Below are positions 12,053 through 23,700 of a DNA stretch of 64,000 bases, piece after piece. The notes below the pieces were generated by a model. It ran no database searches. It worked only from the letters and a program-made list of their open reading frames with translations, and had not been told where the DNA came from. The stretch lies in NCBI GenBank assembly GCA_037043015.1, contig CM073331.1, positions 3,555,501 through 3,619,500 of the forward strand. Reading direction: 5' to 3'. The first letter of the stretch is position 1. Every line of letters begins with the position of its first letter. The stretch comes from Bryum argenteum (lineage: Eukaryota > Streptophyta > Bryopsida > Bryales > Bryaceae). The position numbers and the translations under genes were made by a program.

Positions 12053-12895
12053 CCTCTAACAGTTGACTGTGGAGGTTATCTCATTAGTATGATGTAGCGC
12101 TCCAAAGATAGTATAAAGACCGTAAACCCTAAATTAGATTTCCTAAAATAGGTGATATTGGTTTTATAAGTTATTAAAATGAGTAAAACTTTAAAATTTT
12201 ACTTTCTCTTAGCAACTAGAAATTGATATGATTGGCTAAAATCATATATTGTATGATAAAACGGAGAGAGGCCACGAGTAACCTATGAGGAACCTTACTG
12301 ATTTCCCAAGATAGTAAGTTTTCTTACACTAAGAAAAACCTTTGCCCTGTTTGTGTTTGAAGTCTTATTGTGAACGATGAATGAAACCAAACGAGGTTCT
12401 GTAAACTACATGTGGTTTCCAACTCACCAAACTTTTAGAATTCTAATTTTTTTTAAAATTTTTTTTTAAAAATTTAAAATTTAAAATTTTTGTTTATCCG
12501 GGTAGAGGTGTAGAGCTCCTCAAAATTCTGTATTGACCATGAAATGGTTGATTGGACTCTTAGGGGTTAAGAATCAAAGTTGAGATTGAAGATATTTTGA
12601 GTTTCTCATATGCGACAAATGTTTGTGCTCCAAAAGGAATATCTATTTTGTACAACACCGTTTAGGTGTGTACCTATAAGGACCTTATATGGACTTGTGG
12701 GTGGTCTAGCTCCATAAGGTAATCTCATTGGTAGGACTTCATTTGAAGGTTGTTTTCGGTGTCTACTTTGGGAAGTTGGTCTTGTCTCTGTTGAAAAGGA
12801 TTTTGTTTTCTAGTTGTTTCAAGAATGTTGATAGCTCCATTTTTGGAGTTCACAACTAAGGTATGTCGTGAAGTTTCTTATTTCTTCTCAATGAT
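12053..12895. other. Intergenic DNA, no gene recognised
   Basis: AT-rich, with an AT-only tract at about 12440-12490. A terminal-like TTAGGGGTTAA occurs near 12560, probably a fragment of another TTAA element. Confidence 0.4.
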
Positions 12896-12899
12896 TTAA

Positions 12900-13135
12900 C
12901 CTCTAAAGATCCTTCAAACTCAAAACAAGTTTCGAGGGTTTCCCGGAAGAAAAACATTCAGCTAATTTATGATTGTTAGAATCTCACAAATGAAGAAGAA
13001 TCAACGGTTCAAATTTTTAGAGTGAGTACGAGGTCAAGTTGATTCTAGATCCTACGATTGATTTTTATTGGTCTTGAAATAGAAGAAGGTCATTTTTGAG
13101 AATATAGGCAATTTTGTATCAAGGAGCATTAGGGG
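12900..13135. mobile_element. TTAA-flanked miniature element, inverted orientation
   Basis: TTAA at 12896-12899 and 13136-13139; ends CCTCTAAAGATCCTT and GAGCATTAGGGG. The interior is the reverse complement of the family core (TTAGAATCTCACAAATGAAG, then GGTTCAAATTT). Its right end is the first unit of the 29-bp array that follows. Confidence 0.7.
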
Positions 13136-13293
13136 TTAAGCAATCATGTAAGAATCGTTAGGGGTTAAGCAATCATGTAAGAATTGTTAGGGGTTAAGCA
13201 ATTATGTAAGGATCATTAGGGGTTAAGCAATCACATAAGGATCACTAGGGGTTAAATAATCATGTAAGGATCATTAGGGGTTGAGCAATCATG
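13129..13293 (+). repeat. 29-base tandem array built from a transposon end
   Basis: About six units of TTAGGGGTTAAGCAATCATG followed by TAAGRATCR. Each unit carries the AGGGG-TTAA terminus of the adjacent element plus its flank, so the array looks amplified from the right junction of the 12900-13135 element. Confidence 0.8.
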
Positions 13294-13496
13294 TTTGATC
13301 AAAAGAGAAAAGAAAAGAAAATTCTTCTTTCTATGTATTTGCTACCTTGGCCAATTAGCACCTTGCTCTAGTTTTTAGAGTATGGGAATTGAGCTCCTAA
13401 GCATGTGATGTGTGCTTAAAAAGATAGTTATAGCATGGCCTCTTATTAGAAATTTAGAATGTGTACCATACAAAAAAATCTGCCCCTCCCCCCAAG

Positions 13497-15551
13497 AAGC
13501 AATCGCTTGATGATTGAATTGTTTGAATGATTAGTACATTGTTTGGTTACGGGATAAGCAATTGCTATGGTTCTTGACGGATTGCTTGAATGATTGGTAC
13601 ATTGTTTGATTTCCGGAGAAGCAATTGCCATGGTTCCTCATAGATTCCTTGAATGATTAGTACATTGTTTGGTTTGCGGAGAAGCAATTGCCATGGTTCA
13701 TGTCTTCCTGATGAATTGCTTGGATGATTAGTACATTGTTCGGTTACCGTATAAGCAATCGCCACGGTTCTCGATGTATTGCTTGAATGATTAGTACATT
13801 GTTTGGTTACGAGATAAGCAATTGCCATGGTTCTTCATGGATTGTTTGAATGATTAGTACATTGTATGGTTACTGGGGTAAGTAATTGCCATGGTTCTTG
13901 ATGTATTTCTTGAATGATTGGTACATTGTTTGGTTACCAGATAATCAATCGTCATGGGTCTTGATGCATGGCTTGAATGATTAATACATTGTTTGGTTAC
14001 CGGATAAGCAATCGTCATGGTTCTCGATGTATTGCTTTAATGATTAGTACATTGTTTCGTTTCCAATTAAGCAATCGTCGTGGGTCTTGATGCATGGCTT
14101 GAATGATTAGTACATTGTTTGGTTTTGGAATAAGAAATCGCCATGGTCCTTCATGAATTGTTGAAATGAATAGTACATTGTTTGGTTTCCGGATAAGCAA
14201 TCGTTATGGGTCTTGACGGATTGTTTGAATGATTGGTACATTGTTTGATTTCCGGAGAAGCAATTGCCATGGTTCCTCATAGATTCCTTGAATGATTAGT
14301 ACATTGTTTGGTTTGCGGAGAAGCAATTGCCATGGTTCATGTCTTCCTGATGAATTGCTTGGATGATTAGTACATTGTTCGGTTACCGTATAAGCAATCG
14401 CCACGGTTCTCGATGTATTGCTTGAATGATTAGTACATTGTTTGGTTACGAGATAAGCAATTGCCATGGTTCTTCATGGATTGTTTGAATGATTAGTACA
14501 TTGTATGGTTACTGGGGTAAGTAATTGCCATGGTTCTTGATGTATTTCTTGAATGATTGGTACATTGTTTGGTTACCAGATAATCAATCGTCATGGGTCT
14601 TGATGCATGGCTTGAATGATTAATACATTGTTTGGTTACCGGATAAGCAATCGTCATGGTTCTCGATGTATTGCTTTAATGATTAGTACATTGTTTCGTT
14701 TCCAATTAAGCAATCGTCGTGGGTCTTGATGCATGGCTTGAATGATTAGTACATTGTTTGGTTTTGGAATAAGAAATCGCCATGGTCCTTCATGAATTGT
14801 TGAAATGAATAGTACATTGTTTGGTTTCCGGATAAGCAATCGTTATGGGTCTTGACGGATTGTTTGAATGATTGGTACATTGTTTGATTTCCGGAGAAGC
14901 AATTGCCATGGTTCCTCATAGATTCCTTGAATGATTAGTACATTGTTTGGTTTATGGAGAAGCAATTGCCATGGTTCATGTCTTCCTGATGAATTGCTTG
15001 GATGATTAGTACATTGTTCGGTTACCGTATAAGCAATCGCCACGGTTCTCGATGTATTGCTTGAATGATTAGTACATTGTTTGGTTACGAGATAAGCAAT
15101 TGCCATGGTTCTTCATGGATTGTTTGAATGATTAGTACATTGTATGGTTACTGGGGTAAGTAATTGCCATGGTTCTTGATGTATTTCTTGAATGATTGGT
15201 ACATTGTTTGGTTACCAGATAATCAATCGTCATGGGTCTTGATGCATGGCTTGAATGATTAATACATTGTTTGGTTACCGGATAAGCAATCGTCATGGTT
15301 CTCGATGTATTGCTTTAATGATTAGTACATTGTTTCGTTTCCAATTAAGCAATCGTCGTGGGTCTTGATGCATGGCTTGAATGATTAGTACATTGTTTGG
15401 TTTTGGAATAAGAAATCGCCATGGTCCTTCATGAATTGTTGAAATGAATAGTACATTGTTTGGTTTCCGGATAAGCAATCGTTATGGGTCTTGACGGATT
15501 GTTTGAATGATTGGTACATTGTTTGGTTACCGGAGAAGCAATCGCCATGGG
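13497..15551. repeat. Satellite of about 64-bp monomers in 639-bp higher-order repeats
   Basis: Monomers contain TGATTAGTACATTGTTTGG followed by a variable AAGCAATYGYCATGG segment. Ten monomers form one higher-order unit of 639 bases, repeated nearly identically: CTTGACGGATT recurs at 13573, 14212, 14851 and 15490. Differences between copies are few (for example TTTGCGG against TTTATGG near 14953), so expansion looks recent. Incomplete units lie at both edges. The minus-strand ORFs of 61-88 residues are artefacts of a period close to a multiple of three. Confidence 0.92.
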
Positions 15552-17058
15552 TCTAGACTTAAGGGGTTAATGTGTGAACATTCTAGGATCTAGACTAAGT
15601 CATCACCAAAATGAACCTACAAGTCCAACTTCAAGAATCCACAACAAAGTTTCAAATACGGGTCAAAAATGACATTTAATTCCAGTAAATCCAATCTGCT
15701 ACTTACTTTGCGTATGCATAAATCAATTACTGGCTCGACCAACTTCAGTACAAAATTTGCCTAGCTGAAATGTGCACAATTATACACTAAAGAGGTTACC
15801 TTAGTACAAAATTAAAGATTCTGACATCCACCCAATTATTATAATTAGTACACACACTAGACAGTTCTCCAAGCAAATAACTCCAATAAATTGATAACAA
15901 TAACCCAATCCCAGCAATATTTTCTTCAACAGATTGTACAATACTGCATGACCCGAACCTCAAAATGCTAGAACTTGGTCCCCTTTAAAATTCTAAAAAT
16001 ATTGAAAAGTATATTAAATTAGTATTCGAAATAAATACATGAAAGAGTCTGTTACCTCTTCTCACCACTCATAAGAATTATAGCACAATCATGGCTTACC
16101 CAATGCTTACCCAATGGTTGGTCGTGCTTAGGCAAGCATGTTTTTTTCCTTGGAAAGGACAATGATTCGGAATGAGTATACATATAATCTTAAAAGCACA
16201 ACTTTTCGACACATAATGTAGTTGAAAAATTCGTCTAAGTACCGTACCACTATAGCAGGTTTGTTCATAAATAATTCTATTTTTTAAAAAACGTAAAAAA
16301 TTAGAAATTACAAGCCAAGAGGAACGAAAAGTAAAGAATTTATGAGTTACTGCAACAATCAACTAGATGAGTTACTGTAACAGTCAAAGCCTCCGGTTCA
16401 TCTCTCTCCTTTACATAGGATTTTCCAGAAAAACAAAAAAACGAATTTCAAAAAAATCTATTTCTGGCATATGAAACTTGTTCTTTAAAAAAAAAACAAA
16501 AAAATATTTGTTCGTTGAGGACCAAACCTGCTATGGTGGTACGGTAGTCAAAGTCAAGCCAAATTCTCCGCAAAAACAAAGCCATGACATGTTAACATGT
16601 GAGAGCTATTGAATGTCATGTGTACATCGACGAAATAAACTCTCCGCACACACAGGCGGTTTTCCGAATGAGCCAAACAACATGCAATAGTTTGTTTCAG
16701 TATATGGTCAACGTATGCACATCATGATGAAGTATCCACATAGCTGTGTACATACACTCCTTGCTCCCAAATTGTGAATGCACGTCATGTGAATACCAAC
16801 ACATCATGCGACAAAAAACGGAACCACACTATTTTTTCCTCAAAGCCAAATTACTCGAGCGAGACATGTGAACAAGCGCACATCGTGGGACCGACGACGG
16901 GAGCCCCATACTCACCCCAAAAGTCATTTTCGCAAATGCCAAATTACTCAAGCCCACACCGCGTGAACGACATGTGATAGTGGTTGGATGAGATGTGAGC
17001 GCATCATGCCTGACGGGAGGATAGCACGTCAACAACAGAAATCATTCGAACCCTGGTT
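15552..17058. other. Intergenic DNA, no gene recognised
   Basis: It starts with CTTAAGGGGTTAA at about 15558, an element-like terminus just beyond the satellite. The rest is AT-rich with no recognisable coding sequence. Confidence 0.4.
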
Positions 17059-17205
17059 TTTTTTTTTTTTTTTTTTTTTTCTCGATGTCTGAATAAGGGG
17101 GGAATCATATTGATGTAGAACCCGGAGCTAGTAAGGATTGAACTCACTGCATGTGGAGCTTTTCATAATGCGCTGGCCATGTGGTACTGTTGTAAGGCTC
17201 TTTTA
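17059..17205 (-). mobile_element. Probable tRNA-derived SINE with poly(A) tail
   Basis: Read on the minus strand it has an A-box-like segment (CATGGCCAGCGCATTATG), then about 35 bases on a B-box-like GAGTTCAATCC, and it ends in a run of about 25 A (a T run at 17059-17083 on the plus strand). That order is typical of plant SINEs. No target-site duplication was identified. It lies about 80 bases upstream of the presumed ABCG TATA box. Confidence 0.5.
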
Positions 17206-17287
17206 TTATGTTTCATTTAATTATTGCCAGTAACTCTCACGGCAGTTACTGCCCTGCCCCGGTTCCCCCATTTCACGGTCGCTCTTA

Positions 17288-17296
17288 CTATAAACT
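17288..17296 (+). promoter_or_regulatory. Probable TATA box of the ABCG gene
   Basis: CTATAAACT lies about 440 bases upstream of the start codon, placing transcription start near 17320 and giving a 5' leader of about 410 bases. Inferred from sequence only. Confidence 0.45.
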
Positions 17297-17502
17297 GTCT
17301 ACTACGTACTCTGATCAGTCCTGCAGCTGCAGTTTGCATGTGGCACAAGATCGAAACTGATCATCGGTGCTTGCTCTGATCAAAGAACTTGACTTGACTG
17401 TTATTGGGATCCGATCGATCGATCGAAAGCACGCAAGCAACTTGGCGCCTTGATAGTTCGCATCGACGAAACTTGTCAATCGACTTGATACAACTGATCG
17501 AC

Positions 17503-17700
17503 GCGAACTTCGTGACTTGCCGTAGAACTGATCGAAGTTCGTGACTTGCCATAGAACTGATCGAAGTTCGTGACTTGATAGAACTGATCGAAGTTCGTGA
17601 CTTGATAGAACTGATCGAAGCTCGTGACTCGATAGAACTGATATCAATCGAAGCTCGTGACTCGATAGAACTGATCGAAGTTTGTGACTTCGTAGAACTT
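17503..17700 (+). repeat. 27-base tandem repeats in the ABCG leader
   Basis: About seven imperfect units of GAACTGATCGAAGTTCGTGA followed by CTTGATA. The last unit ends about 30 bases before the ATG at 17733. Each unit contains the near-palindrome GAACTGATCGAAGTTC. Minus ORFs through it are repeat artefacts. Confidence 0.85.
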
Positions 17701-17732
17701 ACTGATAGCGATCGATCGATTGATCGATCAAG

Positions 17733-20700
17733 ATGTCTGTTGTAGACATGGACCCGAAGATGTCTACGGAAGCGTACATTGTGTGGACCGATCTCTGTGT
17801 TCATGCTGTAAAAGTGAAACGCGACAAATCGACCCGACCTATCCTCATCGGTGCTACAGGTAACTGAAGCTGCAGGTTCGATCATTTCGAACAGTGCTTA
17901 TTGTAATGTAGCTTGTGAGTTTCAAGTGACTGTCTGTCCATGGAAGATGATTGACCTCTAATCTCATGTATTTACCGCCTCAGTCTCTTGATTCTCTGAA
18001 TTTAGCTTGTTTCAAAGAGTGATCAGTACTTTTTAATAAACAAATTTGTTTATTAACAGTGATTGATCCAATAGTTGTAACTGTAGCTTGTTGACAGTGA
18101 TGTGGTTTTTTCGATCGATCGATCGACTTCCGATTCGAAGTGATTGTTCAACATTATTTGATTGGTCCCGTTGTTTGACATCGACTGGGTTCCGTTATGG
18201 AGTGATATGACATCGATTTTATTAATAAAAGTGATGTGACGTCGATGTCTGCATGCAGGGTACGCAGAGCCGGGGTCGATAATGGCCATAATGGGACCCA
18301 GTGGCTCAGGGAAGTCTACATTGCTCAACGCATTGGCAGGCACGTTACTATCAGACACTCACATCGACGTTGGTTCTTGACGATTAACAAGTTCGGTCTC
18401 TGACATGAAACTTACTGTATGCTTGAATCATGATTCTGTGCACAGGACGGTTATCTCCGAACACAGTCCTGACTGGCGACATTCTGCTTAACGGGGAGAA
18501 GAAGTCATCACTCTCCTACGGCACCGCGGTAACTACAGCCCTCGATCGATAAAACCATGAATCGTGTTCTAGGCTATTTCCACTCACAAAATCACCGAGA
18601 ACTCTGAACCGTGTTCTAAAACTGTGGAATCTTTCATTGATGAAAATGCCGCAAACTATCCACCGTTACGCTGCGCTGTTTCTACAATAACTTAGACTCA
18701 GTGTATCTCAAGATCGGTACGGTGACACTTGATAAAAGTTTTCGTGTAGATTTATTAGACAGTAATAAACAAGATTCTACGGTTGGATCTCCATAAAATA
18801 GAATTCGAAAAAACTCTGTTTACTGATTTCAGATATGGTGATCTGGGAGTCACTGTTGATCGACAGAGCATCATTGTCCTTTTATTTATTCGGGGTTAAC
18901 CGTGTAATTAGTTCCAGACTTTGTGGATGATCCTTTTATTGATGAATCATGGATCATCGATTTGTTGCACCTGTCCAGGCGTATGTGACGCAGGAGGACT
19001 TTTTGATCGGCACATTGACAGTTCGCGAGAGCGTGATGTACTCGGCGAACTTGCGATTTCCAGCGTCGATGAGCAAGGAGGAGAGGAATGCGATTGTGGA
19101 CCGGGCGATTCTGGAGATGGGACTGGCGGCCTGTCAGAACACGTACGTGGGGAACTACTTCATGCGGGGGTTGAGTGGCGGTGAGAAACGGCGCCTCAGC
19201 ATTGCGTTGCAGATTCTCACGCGGCCCAGGTTGCTGTTCCTCGATGAACCCACCAGTGGCCTTGACAGGTACTAGCTACCCTCCCTCCCTCCCTCCCTCC
19301 CTCCCTCCCTCCCTCCCTCCCTCCCCCCCCCTCCCCTTTTACAGAGCTCAGTAACTAACGAAGGTAGAACCCACTTGTAAGCAAACAGTCTATACTCTTT
19401 TGTACTTTTCATGCATGGAGCACTACTAGGGTGATTGATGAAAGGTTCAATTTTAAAATTTGTACATAACCTCAATTTTGTTGTTCAAATGGCATTGTTC
19501 CGGTAAAATGGCATATCTCAACTTTCTGAACTGTAGTAGTGTAGTTAAAAAGCCATGTGATGTAACAGAATTTGGAGGTGATAGGAGGGAAAATGAGTGA
19601 CAATGTATATAAAGGAGTGATACAATATTACACGGTACACCATTCTGTATGAGCACAAATGTAAAATCTGGTGTGACAAAATGGCACATGGCATAGTAAA
19701 ATTAGTGGGGCACTAGTCCTTTTTCTTGCTTTGCGCTACTATAATGGTGTGTCGAAAACAAAATTTCACTAGTCTAGCTCAATAAGGTCAAATTGGGTGA
19801 ATCCTATTCTATAAGTGATTGTGACGAGAAAAAGTTGGAATGTTGGATTTTACTCAATTAACCTTTCCTGCAAAGGAGGCTCTAAAAGGGTCAATTTGCC
19901 GACAGATTCCAGCATGAATAGGGTTAATACTAAGATACCTAAAAAGTCCGATGTGGATAGAGAATCAATGCTTCTCATTCATTCATGGTCATGTGCCTAA
20001 TAAAATAAAATAATTAAAATGCAAAAGCCTGGTGTCCGGCCATGGAGTGTTTTGATGATACCAGGGGACTTAACTGACCGCTTAAATAACTTACGCGAGC
20101 ATGACGACGTATTATTCTTGCTCGTGAACGTGAGCCATGCATGATGATGTGGAATGATGGACAGTGCGGCTGCCTACTTTGTGGTGAGGACGTTGAAGAA
20201 CCTGGCCAAGGATGGGCAGACGGTCATCTCCGCCATCCACCAGCCCAGCAGCGAGGTGTTCGCCCTCTTCGACTACCTCACGCTCCTCTCCGGCGGACAG
20301 ACCATTTATTTCGGCGAAGCTGCCCGGGCATCTGAGGTACCATACCATACCATTCTAGCTCTCAAGAATATATAAAATTCTTGTTCAAAAAACACATGCA
20401 TTGGTAGGTGATACTTTGATGAACATTACATGATGGTCACCAAATCATAACGGGTTTACTGCCATTTTGGGCACTATCTTGTTTGGTATTGGTGAAAGCA
20501 CAATGAAAACTCATTTAACAAACTTGGTCATACGTACTCACTAGAGGGAAATGGTGTCTTTTACGACTTGTCCATTGCCATGTCGTATGAGTTGTATTGG
20601 CAACAAGTCGTACTTAGAAGCATCATTTTCTTCTAGTGTATTTTCTTTTACGGGTTTATGGCCATTTTGAGCACTCTCTTATGTGGTAAAGTTATGGGGA

Positions 20701-23700
20701 TTGGTGAAAGTACCAAAAAATCTCATTTAACGAACTCCTCACTCACTAGAAGGAAATGGTGACTTTTACAACTTGTCGTATGAGTCGTACGTAGAGGCAT
20801 CAATTTCTTCTAGTGTGTGTGCACCACGCCCGCCCTTTTCAAGGTATTCAATTGATCCAAATTCTAAATGCTGCTCTGGCCAGACAGTGGGAAAATTAAC
20901 AAAATGTACTTCTGGTTAATGTTGCACCTGAAGACGTAAATCAATCATCAAACTAAATGATGGTCCCCTGCTACGCTTCATGTTGTATTGATTACTCAAC
21001 TGCTTTTTAGATTTATTGTTTAAAAAAAAACTACGTACATGGTCCCGGAGACCCCCAAATACGGATATAATGGTCGGGGTTCAGACATGGTGGTCGTGGT
21101 CATGAATTAATGCACCAGGAGGCACCTGTTTCAGCTTATGTATGTCTTACTTGCCAGCGACAGAATGATATCCCAGTGCGGCTACTTTGCATATTAACTT
21201 CCTGTGTATGTCAGTCTTCTCTGTTAGTACAGAATAATGGTCAAATTATACCGAGAGTTAAATTTATGAAGTTAAAATAATTTATTTCTTGTTCGAAACA
21301 TATTTGAAGCTCCGAAAATAAAAATGAGATTTTTGCTACTGGAGAAGTGTGGTTTTTTTTCATCAAAGTTGATTGACTTAGTCGACCAAGCTTGTTGAAA
21401 TGAGACATTCTTGTTGAAAATATTGGTGGAGAGCGTGGTGGAAACTCTACACTTTCTACCGGTAATTAGTCATTTAATTGGGATGTCTATGAGATTTTTT
21501 CATCAAAGTTGATTGACTTAGTCGACCAAGCTTGTTGAAATGAGACATTCTTGTTGAAAATATTGGTGGAGAGCGTGGTGGAAACTCTACACTTTCTACC
21601 GGTAATTAGTCATTTAATTGGGATGTCTATGAGCACAATGGGTTTGTTCTTTTCTCTAGCAAATGATTCACGACTAAGGTACGAGATTGGCATTGCATAT
21701 GAGGGATATTTTACGAGGTGATTGTTTCTTTGAAACCCTTAAATTAGGTGCACTTTGATTCATAGAAGGTTGCAAAATGGAAATACCTTTGTCCTCTTTG
21801 AAGTCTTTGTTGTTTTGGAATTTTAACCCTTGGAGATCCCTAAAACGTGAAACGAGTTCTAAGGGTTCCGGTAGGACCAAAGATTAGCCAACCTTGACTG
21901 CTATAATCTCACAAATGGAGAAGAATCAACCGTTTGAGTTTAGTATTCAAGTCAAAATGTCAAGTTAGCTTTAAGATCCTAAGGTTGAATCTTCTAACTA
22001 ATACTTAGATTGAGTTTTTTGGTCCTGAAGTAGAAAGAGGTCATTGTTTGTAATTTTGGCAATTTTACACCAAGGATCTTTTAGGGTTAACTAGCCCACC
22101 TCTCGTACAAGCCTCAAAGACAATTTGTTACATAATAATGGAGTACTTGGATTGGCACAATGATCACAGCTGAGACTTGTTTGGTAGTTTTCCTTATTCA
22201 ATGAAATTACTACAACCAATGTACAATTGAAATAAAGTAACTATTTGGTATAAGAACTAGCATAGTGTTCACCCCGAGAGGGGTTAGTAGTCCCGCCATT
22301 GGTGTGATGACCTCTGGGCATACATGCAAGAATAAGTCGAACAAACACTCTATTCACGTCTGCCTCTAAATAGGTTGAAGTTTCTCTTCATCTTAGTTTT
22401 TTGTTGTTATAAATATAGATGTAATTGTTTGGAGCCCTAACGTTCATCAGGAAATATTTCAAGCATCCAATTATGTGCGGACTAAACTTGCCATACATGC
22501 TTCTTTTTTTTCCGAAATTTACTGATTGTTATTATGCGATGGTGGAATGCAGTTTTTTGCAGCATCAAACTTCGCATGCCCTCCAATGCAGAATCCAGCC
22601 GATCACTACTTGCAAATAATCAACGCCGACTTCGACACTGTGAAGTCCAACTTGAAAGCCCTCCACATCGACGTAAGTTTGCATTCTACGTATTAAAAGT
22701 CACACTTTGAAGTACTAGACAAAACATGGCTTTTTAACGGTTCCTTTGAAAGTACAAATAATGATAAAAACAACTTATGATTTACTATTGAACATCAAAC
22801 ACGTAAATTGCATGGTTTTCTAGTAATGTTGTAACTTGAGCACTTGGAAGGTTCTAGAAAAACAAGTTCTAGAAAAACAAGTTCTATGCAAGTTTGTGTG
22901 GTTCAAAATCCTTCTTTTTCATATATTCTTAAGTCCAAGTTTATGAACATTGTGTCCACTGTCTCAAGGTAGTGTGTCAAACGAATTTCATTTATGTTGG
23001 TTTATCCATGCAATAACTAGTTCACAAAAAAACACTAGAGTTGGATTTATTATTATTATTTTAGTATTGAATCAAAAGGAACGTAAATACTCAAAGGTTG
23101 CTTTGGGGGGTAAGGGCATGATATGGGTACGCCCGTTTAAAATAGTGTAAATTTTTTGGTAGAAAAAATAATATTGATAAATTATTACCTGTATTGAATG
23201 TGCAGAGCGATGAGGAGACCGCCGATGATCCCTTGTTGCTTAGATCAAGGAAGAGTACCGAGGAAGTCGTGAAAATCCTCTCTACCTCGTACCAACATAG
23301 TGAGTATGCCGTCGCCGCGCGAGCCAAAATTACAGAAATTTTGTCAAATACGGTATGATACTTACGATACTTTCATGGTCATCATCTTCAAAATAACGTA
23401 AATTACTTTGCTTGGCATACTCAATGGAAGGGGACGGAAATTTTAAGACTCCACAAATTAAAGCTTCCCTATTTTCACGCAATTTTTATTTGACATTTAT
23501 GTACTCTTTTTGTCGTTGAATTAACCCCCTAATGAAGAAGCTCCAAGACGGTCATATCTGAAATCTTTTTGAATTAGATTTTGGGAATTTTTTTACTATA
23601 GGATCTTGTTTATTATTATTAGTCTAATTGTCTAATTAGTCTATACACCAGTTTTTATCAAAGTTCTTCGTGTGGATCTTGAGTAGGATCTTGTTTATTA

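Noticed and set aside
13129-13293. Possible telomere-like repeat (TTAGGGG)
   Set aside because: The period is 29 bases, not 7, and the motif is the end of the neighbouring TTAA element.
13565-15478. Series of minus ORFs of 61-88 residues in the satellite
   Set aside because: They recur every 639 bases with the repeat, exist because the monomer length is near a multiple of three, and have no protein features.
17315-17885. Minus ORFs of 110 and 174 residues with repeated SSHELRSVL-like units
   Set aside because: Antisense readings of the 27-base leader repeats; the plus strand carries a convincing ABCG start.
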